Shown in pieces: positions 26,590 to 34,539 of a stretch of DNA of 53,979 bases. Source of the DNA: Pseudomonas mosselii. GTDB lineage: Bacteria > Pseudomonadota > Gammaproteobacteria > Pseudomonadales > Pseudomonadaceae. The notes beneath the pieces were generated by a model. It was given only the letters and a program-made list of their open reading frames with translations, had not been told where the DNA came from and ran no database searches. The position numbers were made by a program, and so were the translations under genes. Where the stretch lies: positions 1-53,979 of the forward strand of contig NZ_QJRP01000031.1 of the NCBI RefSeq assembly GCF_003205295.1, in the 5' to 3' direction. The stretch's first letter is position 1. The number at the start of each line of letters is the position of its first letter.

Positions 26590-28227
26590 TTACAGCGCCA
26601 TGTCGTTCGCAGGCTTGCTCTCGACCGGTGCGGCTGGCGCCACGCTGGTCTTGACGCTCTGGTCGATCACCGGCGGCTTCTCCAGCTGCAGGACTTCGGC
26701 GGTGTAGTCCCACTCTTTCTGGGTGGCGGCGGCTGAATCGTTCAGCTTGGTACCGTAGCTCGGGACGATCTCCTTGATCTTGGCCTGCCACTCTGGGGTA
26801 GCGACCTTCTCCTTGAACACGGTTTCCAGCACGTTGAGCATGATCGGCGCGGCGGTCGAGGCACCTGGCGAGGCGCCCAGCAGGCCGGCGATGGTGCGGT
26901 CTTCGGAAGCCACGACCTCGGTGCCCAGCTTCAGCACGCCGCCCTTGTCGGCGTCACGCTTGATGATCTGCACGCGCTGACCGGCCTGCCACAGTTTCCA
27001 GTCTTCCTTCTTGGCGTTCGGGAAGTAGGTCTGCAGGGCGGCGAAACGGTCGTCGTCGGACTGCATCAGCTGGCCGGCGAGGTACTCGACCAGCGGGTAC
27101 TGATCGATGCCGACGCGGGCCATCGGCCAGACGTTGTGGGTGGTGGTGCTGCTCAGCAGGTCCAGGTACGAGCCGTTCTTCAGGAACTTGGTCGAGAAGG
27201 TGGCGAATGGCCCGAACAGGATCACGCGCTTGCCGTCCAGCACACGGGTGTCCAGGTGCGGAACCGACATGGGTGGCGCGCCGGTCGAGGCAATGCCGTA
27301 GGCCTTGGCCATGTGCTGCATGGCAACGGTCGGGTTCTCGGTCACCAGGAACGAGCCGCCCACCGGGAAGCCTGCGTATTCCTTGGCCTCCGGGATGCCC
27401 GACTTCTGCAGCAGCTTCAGCGCGCCGCCGCCGGCACCGATGAACAGGAACTTGGCGTCGGTGGCGTGCGCGGTGCCATCCTTCAGGTTCTTGTACTCGA
27501 CGTGCCAGGAGCCGTCTTCGTTACGGGTGATGTCCTGCACTTCGCTGGACAGCTTCAGGTCGAAGTTCTCTTTGGTCTTCAGGTGACCGACGAACTGACG
27601 GGTGATCTCACCGAAGTTGACGTCGGTGCCGATCGGCGTCCAGGTCACGGCCAGCTTCTGGTTCGGGTCGCGGCCTTCCATCATCAGCGGGACCCACTTG
27701 GCGATCTGCGCGTGATCTTCCGAGTACTGCATCGGACGGAACAGCGGGCTGGCCTGCAGGGCGTCGTAGCGCTTCTTCAGGAACTTGATGTTGTCATCGC
27801 CCCAGACGAAGCTCATGTGCGGGGTGGTGTTGATGAACGAGTGCGGGTTCTTCAGCACGCCCTGGCGTACCTGCCAGGCCCAGAACTGGCGGGAGATCTG
27901 GAACGACTCGTTGATCTCGATGGCCTTGGTGATGTTGACCTTGCCGTCTTTGTCTTCCGGGGTGTAGTTCAGCTCGGCCAGCGCGGAGTGGCCGGTACCG
28001 GCGTTGTTCCAGCCGTTGGAGCTTTCTTCGGCGACGCCGTCCATGCGCTCGACCATTTCCATCGACCAGCTCGGCTCCAGCTCGTTGAGCCAGACCGCCA
28101 GGGTGGAACTCATGATGCCGCCGCCAACCAGCAGCACGTCGACTTTCTTGGTGTCTTCGGCGTGCGCTTGCATGAAGCTCGCCGCGACTGCCAGACCCAG
28201 CAAGGTCTTGCCAGCTTTCTTGAACAT
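26590..28227 (-). CDS. mqo: Malate:quinone oxidoreductase with signal peptide
   Basis: 545 residues. FAD-binding motif VLLVGGGIMSSTLAVWL (about residues 31-47), the Mqo signature NNAGTGHSALAELNYTP, and TIAGLLGASPGASTAAPIML near the C-terminus. It oxidises malate to oxaloacetate and reduces quinone at the membrane. Unusual: a clean N-terminal signal peptide (MFKKAGKTLLGLAVAASFMQAHA, ending AHA-E) and a Pro/Ala-rich C-terminal tail of about 25 residues, absent from the typical cytoplasmic-face enzyme. This suggests a periplasmic, possibly paralogous, form. Own terminator downstream. Confidence 0.92.
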   Translation of the reverse strand: MFKKAGKTLLGLAVAASFMQAHAEDTKKVDVLLVGGGIMSSTLAVWLNELEPSWSMEMVERMDGVAEESSNGWNNAGTGHSALAELNYTPEDKDGKVNITKAIEINESFQISRQFWAWQVRQGVLKNPHSFINTTPHMSFVWGDDNIKFLKKRYDALQASPLFRPMQYSEDHAQIAKWVPLMMEGRDPNQKLAVTWTPIGTDVNFGEITRQFVGHLKTKENFDLKLSSEVQDITRNEDGSWHVEYKNLKDGTAHATDAKFLFIGAGGGALKLLQKSGIPEAKEYAGFPVGGSFLVTENPTVAMQHMAKAYGIASTGAPPMSVPHLDTRVLDGKRVILFGPFATFSTKFLKNGSYLDLLSSTTTHNVWPMARVGIDQYPLVEYLAGQLMQSDDDRFAALQTYFPNAKKEDWKLWQAGQRVQIIKRDADKGGVLKLGTEVVASEDRTIAGLLGASPGASTAAPIMLNVLETVFKEKVATPEWQAKIKEIVPSYGTKLNDSAAATQKEWDYTAEVLQLEKPPVIDQSVKTSVAPAAPVESKPANDMAL

Positions 28228-28410
28228 TGATCGATTCCAGTCAGTAGAACGGAGGGTGGGCCTGTGGCTGGCCCAGGTATTCCATGTTCTTCAGCGCAGG
28301 CTTGTTGTGATCATTGTTCAGCAGCCAGAGAGACATTGGACGCGCCAGCCTTTGGTCGGATTGACCGACAAGGCTGAAACGATTTACGGATTGTAACCGA
28401 ATTGCCAGCA

Positions 28411-28473
28411 CAAACAAACGCGGCCCTGCCTGTCAATGCGGCACTTCGCATCAGGGTGGGCCGCGCCTGTTTG
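28411..28473. other. Imperfect hairpin between the modification operon and mqo
   Basis: CAAACAAACGCGGCCC (28411-28426) pairs with GGGCCGCGCCTGTTTG (28458-28473) over 30 bases of loop. It lies just past the stop of the last gene of the minus-strand operon, so it could be its terminator, but no T-run follows on that strand. Confidence 0.45.
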
Positions 28474-28480
28474 CACTACC

Positions 28481-30169
28481 TCAGACCTCCGGGAACACAC
28501 CGTCCTCGAACGGCTCCTCGGTGCCGCCCTCGGTTTCCTCGGCGGTGTCGTTGACCTCCTCGGACAGCTCGGTCGCCTCGGCCTGCACCTCCACGGCCTC
28601 CTTCACCTGCTCCGCGAGTTCTTCACTCACGGCGCTCCCCATATCCTCGACGATCTGCGGCAACTGCTCGTTGACAGTGGTGACATTGGCGTTGGCCGAC
28701 GAAATGTCGCCAGCATCGAGCTGGCCCTTGGCCTCGAGTAGGTCATCGTTAGCCTCTTGCAACTGGTCGGTGTTTTCAATTTCGGCCAAATCACTTACCT
28801 GTTCGGCCGCACTTTCAATCGCCCCGCCGGTGTTGTCGCTGGCCACCGACTTGTAGGCCGAACTGCCGCTGGCGCGCACTTCGCTGACCGAGGAGGAGAA
28901 ATCCGCCTCGCTCGGCACCTCGGCCTGCACGTCGCCCGAGGCGTTGTCGAGCTGCGCCTGGTTGTCGGCACGGGCCTGGTCGCCGACCTGCTGGCCATCG
29001 TTCTGCGCCTCCTGCACCTGCTCGGAGGTCGGGTCCTTGCCATCGTTCTCGTTGGCCTTGTCCTCGGCCAGCTTGTCGTTCTTGGCGGTCAGTTTCTGCT
29101 TGAGGAAGTCCAGCGCCATCCACAGCCCCATGGCTTCCATGAAGTACTTGAACACGGTGCCGAAGGTCAGGTTCGACCAGAACTTGTCCCAGCCCGACTC
29201 CGGTGCCAGCGGGATGGCGATCACCGACTTGCCCAGCATCGTGCCGGCCAGCAAGGTCAGTGCCGTGGTGTCCGAATCCTTGCCGGTGAAGGTGCCCTTG
29301 TAGCCGAAGGTGCAGTTCAGGGTGATGGCGCCACCGCTGCTGTCGATCAGCTGGCCATTGGAGAACTGCAGCGTCTTGCTGCTGCCTTGGGACGTGAGGG
29401 TGATGGTATAGGCGCTCTGACGGTCAGTGGGGTCGGCTGGCGATGGCGCATTGGCTTTGCGGGTAAAGGTGATGGTGCCCTCGGAAGTCGCGCCCTTGGC
29501 ATTCTGCCCGGTGGCCGCCGAGTACACGTAGAAGGTCGCGCCCGGCTTGCCCTGGTCGTTCATTCCCCACAGATAGGCGAAGCCGCGCATCCAGGTGCTG
29601 ACCGCGACATAGCTGGGGAAGTCCAGGCCGGCGAAGGTTGGGTACTGGTTGAAGAACGCCGCCATCTTGGCATTGCCATCGGCGACCGAACCACTGCTGA
29701 AGGCATCCTTCATGGCCGACTGGAAGTTGGCCGACATCTGCGACGAAGGCGAAGTCATGATGTTCTGGCAGAACGTCAGGGCGGTCTGCATGTTCTTCGC
29801 CGCCGCTGCGGTGATATTGATGTCGGGGTAGGTCTCGGTGTTGAAGTCGAGCTGCTCGCCCACGGTCATCACCGGAAACAACGAGTCGGTCCTGGACACC
29901 AGCAGGTTGTAGAGATGCGAAACGGCGGTCTGGTGCTGACTGTTGACATAGGTGTCATGCAGCGTGGCGGTGGTGCTGGCACCGTTTTTCAGCACGTTGC
30001 CGCTGGCCATCGACAGGAACTTGAGGTCCTGCAGGTAGCCCTGTTCGCTGGTGCCGCTGGCGGCATGGGCATCGAGCACCACGACGTCGACACCGGACTG
30101 GTTGCTCAGCTTGACGGTCTCGTTGATCTGCGTGGCGGTGCTCAGTTTGGCGGTATTGGCAGTGTTCAC
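28481..30169 (-). CDS. Large protein of the backbone-modification operon, likely paralogue of the first gene
   Basis: 562 residues from a GTG at 30169 preceded by AGGAGAG. No signal peptide. Residues 1-320 appear related to the first gene of the operon: AAFFNQYPTFAGLDFPSYVAVSTWM (residues 170-194, broken here) and GTITFTRKANAPSP with LQFSNGQL (about 231-275) correspond to similar segments at residues 139-225 there. A hydrophobic segment (about 335-357, FGTVFKYFMEAMGLWMALDFL) follows. Residues 361-562 are strongly acidic, Gln/Glu/Ala-rich and probably coiled coil, where the first gene has its Asp-Val/Ile tract. No family recognised. It starts 34 bases after the YD-like gene and ends the operon. 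Confidence 0.75.
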   Translation of the reverse strand: MNTANTAKLSTATQINETVKLSNQSGVDVVVLDAHAASGTSEQGYLQDLKFLSMASGNVLKNGASTTATLHDTYVNSQHQTAVSHLYNLLVSRTDSLFPVMTVGEQLDFNTETYPDINITAAAAKNMQTALTFCQNIMTSPSSQMSANFQSAMKDAFSSGSVADGNAKMAAFFNQYPTFAGLDFPSYVAVSTWMRGFAYLWGMNDQGKPGATFYVYSAATGQNAKGATSEGTITFTRKANAPSPADPTDRQSAYTITLTSQGSSKTLQFSNGQLIDSSGGAITLNCTFGYKGTFTGKDSDTTALTLLAGTMLGKSVIAIPLAPESGWDKFWSNLTFGTVFKYFMEAMGLWMALDFLKQKLTAKNDKLAEDKANENDGKDPTSEQVQEAQNDGQQVGDQARADNQAQLDNASGDVQAEVPSEADFSSSVSEVRASGSSAYKSVASDNTGGAIESAAEQVSDLAEIENTDQLQEANDDLLEAKGQLDAGDISSANANVTTVNEQLPQIVEDMGSAVSEELAEQVKEAVEVQAEATELSEEVNDTAEETEGGTEEPFEDGVFPEV

Positions 30170-30203
30170 GTTGCTCTCCTTGCTGGTTGCGGTGAATGAC
30201 ACA

Positions 30204-31370
30204 TCAATACGCGATGCACGCCGTGGTGCTGCGCACCCCGGCCTGGTAGTGGGTGGACAGGATGCTGCCGGCGACCGGCAGGCCGCGGCTGTCGAACTGC
30301 GCCCCGGCATAGTCCACATCGGTCACACGAATCACCCGCTGGCCGTCGCGGGCATACAGGGTCACCAGGGTGCGGCGAGGCGTGCCGCTGCTGCCCGGCT
30401 GGGTGAACCAGTCTTCGCGCCGCTGCAACAGGCTGCCGTCCTGGCGCCGTTGCACGCTGCTGCGATCGGCGGCGCGGTTGGGTGTCCAGGGGGCGCAGGA
30501 GCAGAGCAACGGCGCAGGCCTGAGCACCGTCATGACGCCTTCCAGGTCCAGCCGCTGCCGGCCCACCAGTTGCCCCTGGCGATAGCGCAGGGCCGTGGCG
30601 CTACGGGGTTTGCCGCAGGCGGCATAGGTGCGTACCACCAGTTCGCCGCCATGGACCTGGCGGCGGGCGTCGAACAGCACGCCGCCGTAGTCGGAGTTGA
30701 TGTGCTCCAGTACGGCATTGCCGCCTTCGATGTAGCGTGTGCCGATCACCTGGTAAGGCACCCCGGTGGAACCCAGGTAGGACTTGGCGCTGTAGGTCCG
30801 TGTGCCTCGGCCATCGGAATGACTTACGGCAAGCATGCCCCCGGTCAGTCGGGTCCCGGCCATCTGCGCCTGCCCATAGGAAACGCAGGTGCGCCCCAAC
30901 AGACGGCCATCGGCATCGAACTGGCGGGTGCTGTAGCTGGCATAACATTCCTCGTCGTAGGCCATCTGCGCCTGGTGGACGACACGCCCCTGGGCATCGT
31001 TTACCGACAGCGTGGCCAGGCCGTGGGACGGCGTGCCGGCGGCAGTGAGGTGCAGGGCGTCGTACTGGCCGAACACCGAGCGCCGCACCTGGCCCTGGTC
31101 ATCGAGCAGACGGGTGATCGAGGTGCGCGCCCGCCCCTGGGCATCGATCAGCAGGTGGCTGTCGGCATGCGGCGCGCCCCCGCCGTCCACCGAGCGGTAG
31201 CGCACCTCCAGGCCGCCATCAGTCTGGGCGTGGTACTCGGCCCGGCCCCGGGTGGCGACGTTCACCCCGTCCGGGCCGTAGTGCACCAGCGACACCGCCC
31301 TGGGCGGCCGGGTGGCGTAGCCGGGGTCGACCAGGCCATCGAGCAGGCTCTGCAAGGCTTGATTGTTCAT
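30204..31370 (-). CDS. Beta-rich YD/RHS-like repeat protein of the modification operon
   Basis: 388 residues, no signal peptide or membrane segment. It is built of short strand-turn-strand units of the type D-x-x-G-R (DAQGRARTSITRLLDDQGQ, NDAQGRVVHQAQMAYD, DADGRLLGRTCVSYG, RDGQRVIRVTDVDYAG), as in YD/RHS beta-wrap proteins. Several cysteines are clustered (LLCSCAPW). It contains no toxin domain that I can recognise. The ATG overlaps the dioxygenase stop by four bases, so it is translationally coupled. Possible scaffold or substrate-holding protein; function unknown. Confidence 0.7.
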   Translation of the reverse strand: MNNQALQSLLDGLVDPGYATRPPRAVSLVHYGPDGVNVATRGRAEYHAQTDGGLEVRYRSVDGGGAPHADSHLLIDAQGRARTSITRLLDDQGQVRRSVFGQYDALHLTAAGTPSHGLATLSVNDAQGRVVHQAQMAYDEECYASYSTRQFDADGRLLGRTCVSYGQAQMAGTRLTGGMLAVSHSDGRGTRTYSAKSYLGSTGVPYQVIGTRYIEGGNAVLEHINSDYGGVLFDARRQVHGGELVVRTYAACGKPRSATALRYRQGQLVGRQRLDLEGVMTVLRPAPLLCSCAPWTPNRAADRSSVQRRQDGSLLQRREDWFTQPGSSGTPRRTLVTLYARDGQRVIRVTDVDYAGAQFDSRGLPVAGSILSTHYQAGVRSTTACIAY

Positions 31371-32110
31371 GTCGGTACTCCTTCACTGACACTGTCAGGC
31401 GCGAGGATCCCGGCCAGGTGGTCGAGCAAGGCGACCCCTTCGGCGCGGGTGGTGGCTTTCTTGTAGGAGAAGCGCATGTCCAGGCTGACCCGGGTACGCT
31501 CGCTGTCGTTGCGCATCGAGCCATGTCCCAGGTAGCCGCCATCGAAGATCAGCACCTGGCCGTAGCGCAGGCTGACCGGGCTGTAGTCGGCACTGCCATA
31601 GTCGCTTTCCAGCCACAGGGCGGCGCCAGCCTCGACATCGGTGAACGGCATCCAGAAGTTGACCTGGTCGATACGTTCGGTAACGCAGATATCGTGGTGG
31701 AACGAACTCACGCTGGGCGTGCCGGCCAGATGCACGCGCAGCTTCGGGTGGCTGGTATAGGAAATGCCACGCCCAACCAACGGCGCCAGCACCTGGAGCA
31801 TGAAGGCGTGGTAGAGGGTCCAGAAATCGGCCGTGGCAGGCTGACGCTCCATCATGTCGCTGAGCAGCAGGTTGTCCCTGGGGCGCAGCCGCGCCGGGCG
31901 GCCACGCTCGAGGTAGTGCTGGCGCAGATACAGGTGCAGCCGGTCCAGGCGCTGCACCTTGTACACGTCCCGCGTCAGCGCCGCAGCGAAGGGAAAGCGC
32001 CGGGTGTCGTAATCGAGAACCAGACGGTTGCGCCGGGGCCGGGCACCGGCCTCGGCCATCAGCCAGGCACGATCCACCCCGGCCAGCAACGGCTGCACGC
32101 GCATGTTCAT
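31367..32110 (-). CDS. 2-oxoglutarate/Fe(II) dioxygenase, probable tailoring enzyme
   Basis: 247 residues. The iron-binding triad is visible: H138-x-D140 in SSFHHDICV and H196 in GGYLGHGSMRN, with R207 (or R205) in SERTRVSLDMRFSY eleven residues later to bind 2-oxoglutarate. This resembles the phytanoyl-CoA/StrG-like hydroxylases of antibiotic pathways. Coupled on both sides: its ATG overlaps the methyltransferase stop (ATGA) and its stop overlaps the next start (ATGA). It probably hydroxylates the same product that the methyltransferase modifies; the substrate is inferred from position only. A second ATG two codons in is possible. Confidence 0.88.
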   Translation of the reverse strand: MNMRVQPLLAGVDRAWLMAEAGARPRRNRLVLDYDTRRFPFAAALTRDVYKVQRLDRLHLYLRQHYLERGRPARLRPRDNLLLSDMMERQPATADFWTLYHAFMLQVLAPLVGRGISYTSHPKLRVHLAGTPSVSSFHHDICVTERIDQVNFWMPFTDVEAGAALWLESDYGSADYSPVSLRYGQVLIFDGGYLGHGSMRNDSERTRVSLDMRFSYKKATTRAEGVALLDHLAGILAPDSVSEGVPT

Positions 32111-34527
32111 CCGGCATCCTCCATTTCATCCTGGCGCAACCGCGCCAGCGCCTCGCGCAACAGGCGCAGGTTGCCGCGCGCGCGGTCATAGCCATGCCAG
32201 AGGAAGATCCCGCCCTTGTCGCTGGCCGCCACCATCACCGCCACCAGGTGTTGCCAGGCCCATTCGGGCAAGCCCAGCCGTGGCTGCTCGAGCAGTTGGC
32301 CTATCCACAGCGGCTCGATCAGGGCCATGCCGCGCAGTTGCACCTTGCTGCCTGCGGCGCTGCGGCCCTGGCCATGCAACAGCGGCTTGAGCGTGATCGG
32401 ATCGAGGGTCACGTCCAACTGGCCGGACTCCACGGCCGGCGGGCCACCCTGCCACTGGATGCGTCCCTCGCGAAACTCGGCGGTTACCGGCTTGCCGGCG
32501 ATCTCCAACCCGTAGGGTCCCAGGCGCAAGGCCAGCAACTCAGCCAGGCGACCATGCACCAGGCGCAGGCGGTAAGCGCCCTGGGCCCACTGCGCCAGAT
32601 CCTCGAAACGACGCGTCGACAATGCCAGGCGTCGCTCACCGATGCGTGTGTCACGTCCGTTGAACAGTACTTCGCCGGGCAATGCCACGCCCTCGCGCAA
32701 CACATCCACCCCTTGGCTCGCCGAGGCCGAGGGCACGATGCGCAGCGCCTCCCCGGCGACCCGATAATCCCCTACCGCCAGGCAGGCCGGACGCGCCAGC
32801 GATTGCCCGCGCAAGGCCACCTTGTAGCCGCTCCCGGCCTGCTCCCCGGCGGGCCACACCAGCCCTATCCAGCTGCGCCCGCCCTGCACCGAGAGATCGG
32901 ATTGCAGGTAGCCGGAACTGCCATTGCCGGCCTCGGCGCTCCAGGTCAGCACACCCGACTGATAGCGCACGCCCACCAGCGGTTTGCCATCGAGGTCGAC
33001 ACGCAGGCCAGCGTTCTTCATGCGGCTGAACAACGAGAGGCTCATGCGCCGACTGCTGTCGAGGTAAAAGCCGCTCCAGGGCGCCAGGCTCGACTGCAGC
33101 AGCGCATTGAGCTCGGCATTCATGCCCGGCCAGTCGATGCTCAGGCCAGCCTTGCGCGACCAGGCCGCGGCGACAGCGCGCAGTTCGCCCGGCGCGGCGG
33201 CGCTGAGCGCCCGGTGCAAGGCACTGCTGGCTGAGGTATAGGTCAGCAGGTGCTCGACCCCTTCCCGATTGCCGGGGTGACGCTGGGCATCGGCGCCCTT
33301 GGCCGCCAGTTGCACCGCGCCCGGGTCGCGTTGCCCCAGCAGATGCCGTTCGCGGGCATCCAGCCCACCCCAGGCCTGCACCGCGGCCTGGGGGTCGTCG
33401 CGGTACTGCCGGCGCAACTCGGCATCGTCGGACAAGGCAAGAATGAAACGCCCGGCACCGGTGTCGGCCTGCCACTGGTAACTGGCCGGCACATCGAAGC
33501 GGGCGAAATCGCTGAAGGCACGACGCTCACGCTTGTCGTAGCGATCGATCACCCGCAACGGGTCACTGGCGGCGCGCACCGGTTGACCTGGGCGGATCAG
33601 CCCCAGCCGCTCGAGCATCTGCGGATCCGACTGCCCTGCGGTGCGTGGCGGCAGGTAGAAGGTGGAGATACCGGTCACCCACGATTGCGCCAGCGGATCG
33701 CGCAGGCTGGCCAGGGTCTGCCGGTCGATCAGCGGATCAATCCCCGGGTAGCGCGAACCGACATAGTTGATCACCGGGTGCTCCGGGCCGTAGAGATCCT
33801 CCAGGTAGTCGAGCAGCACGGCGAAGTTGCTGTTCAGGTACCCCTGGCGTCGGTAGCCCAGCTCGCCGATCAGACCGACCTGCCAGAGCACCAGGTGCAG
33901 CCCCGGGTCCGGCTGGCGGCGACGGATCAGCATGTCGGTGGCTTCGTACATCTGCATGCCGGGTTGGCTGGGGTCCACGCCCAGGTCGGCACACAGGGTG
34001 TCAAGGGCGCTGACTGCCGCACGCATGCTGGCGTGATGCCCTTCACGGCGGGCGATGGTCACGGCGCGATGGGTCGACAGCACGAAGACGCCGGGGTGGC
34101 CATAGAAGATCGCGACCACATGCTCGCCGTTGCGCACGTGATGCAGCATGGCCTCGGTCATCTGCATGTAGGTCAGGTACCGCGGCTTGCTGTCGTCGTA
34201 GAGCACGTACAGGTCATAGGCGTCCGGACGCTGGGAGAGGATCCAGATCTTGGTGGCCGGGTCGGCGACGCAATAGAACACATGGTCGGCGGCCAGGATC
34301 CGCGCCTCGTCGCTGCGGCTGAAGTCCGAGGCCTCGATGCCCGAGCCGAGGATCTCCAGCGTGCCGGGGCGCTGCGGCGAAACCAGCAGGGCCGGGTCGT
34401 CGCTGATGTCCGCGGCCCTGGCCGCAATGGCCTGGGCCAGCCGCCGCCAGCGGCGACGGTGCTCCTCGGCACTCGGGTAATGGGTGGCTTGCGCGTGTTC
34501 GCGGTTGTTGCGGGTCGTCATGCTCAT
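32107..34527 (-). CDS. Borosin-type peptide backbone alpha-N-methyltransferase with binding domain and unknown C-terminal domain
   Basis: 806 residues. Residues about 55-295 are a tetrapyrrole-methylase-fold SAM methyltransferase that follows fungal OphMA almost segment by segment: GTLEILGSGIE, VFYCVADPATKIWILS, YDLYVLYDDSKPRYLTYMQM, IFYGHPGVFV, YEATDMLIR and GISTFYLPPR. Y110, R116, Y120 and Y142 match OphMA Y66, R72, Y76 and Y98 at identical spacing. Residues about 358-410 (ILALSDDAELRRQYRDDPQ, then GLDARERHLLGQRD) match the helical clasp/borosin-binding domain. Residues 411-806 are unrecognised and predicted beta-rich. No hydrophobic core peptide like OphMA's is obvious at the C-terminus, so the enzyme may act in trans. 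It starts 12 bases after the Asp-Val/Ile protein, with a GAGGAG site. Confidence 0.9.
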   Translation of the reverse strand: MSMTTRNNREHAQATHYPSAEEHRRRWRRLAQAIAARAADISDDPALLVSPQRPGTLEILGSGIEASDFSRSDEARILAADHVFYCVADPATKIWILSQRPDAYDLYVLYDDSKPRYLTYMQMTEAMLHHVRNGEHVVAIFYGHPGVFVLSTHRAVTIARREGHHASMRAAVSALDTLCADLGVDPSQPGMQMYEATDMLIRRRQPDPGLHLVLWQVGLIGELGYRRQGYLNSNFAVLLDYLEDLYGPEHPVINYVGSRYPGIDPLIDRQTLASLRDPLAQSWVTGISTFYLPPRTAGQSDPQMLERLGLIRPGQPVRAASDPLRVIDRYDKRERRAFSDFARFDVPASYQWQADTGAGRFILALSDDAELRRQYRDDPQAAVQAWGGLDARERHLLGQRDPGAVQLAAKGADAQRHPGNREGVEHLLTYTSASSALHRALSAAAPGELRAVAAAWSRKAGLSIDWPGMNAELNALLQSSLAPWSGFYLDSSRRMSLSLFSRMKNAGLRVDLDGKPLVGVRYQSGVLTWSAEAGNGSSGYLQSDLSVQGGRSWIGLVWPAGEQAGSGYKVALRGQSLARPACLAVGDYRVAGEALRIVPSASASQGVDVLREGVALPGEVLFNGRDTRIGERRLALSTRRFEDLAQWAQGAYRLRLVHGRLAELLALRLGPYGLEIAGKPVTAEFREGRIQWQGGPPAVESGQLDVTLDPITLKPLLHGQGRSAAGSKVQLRGMALIEPLWIGQLLEQPRLGLPEWAWQHLVAVMVAASDKGGIFLWHGYDRARGNLRLLREALARLRQDEMEDAG

Positions 34528-34539
34528 GCGGTTCGCTCC

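Noticed and set aside
32107..34527. Assignment as a precorrin (cobalamin) methylase
   Set aside because: It shares the fold, but sequence follows OphMA including its specific Tyr/Arg residues and the binding domain; no cobalamin genes nearby.
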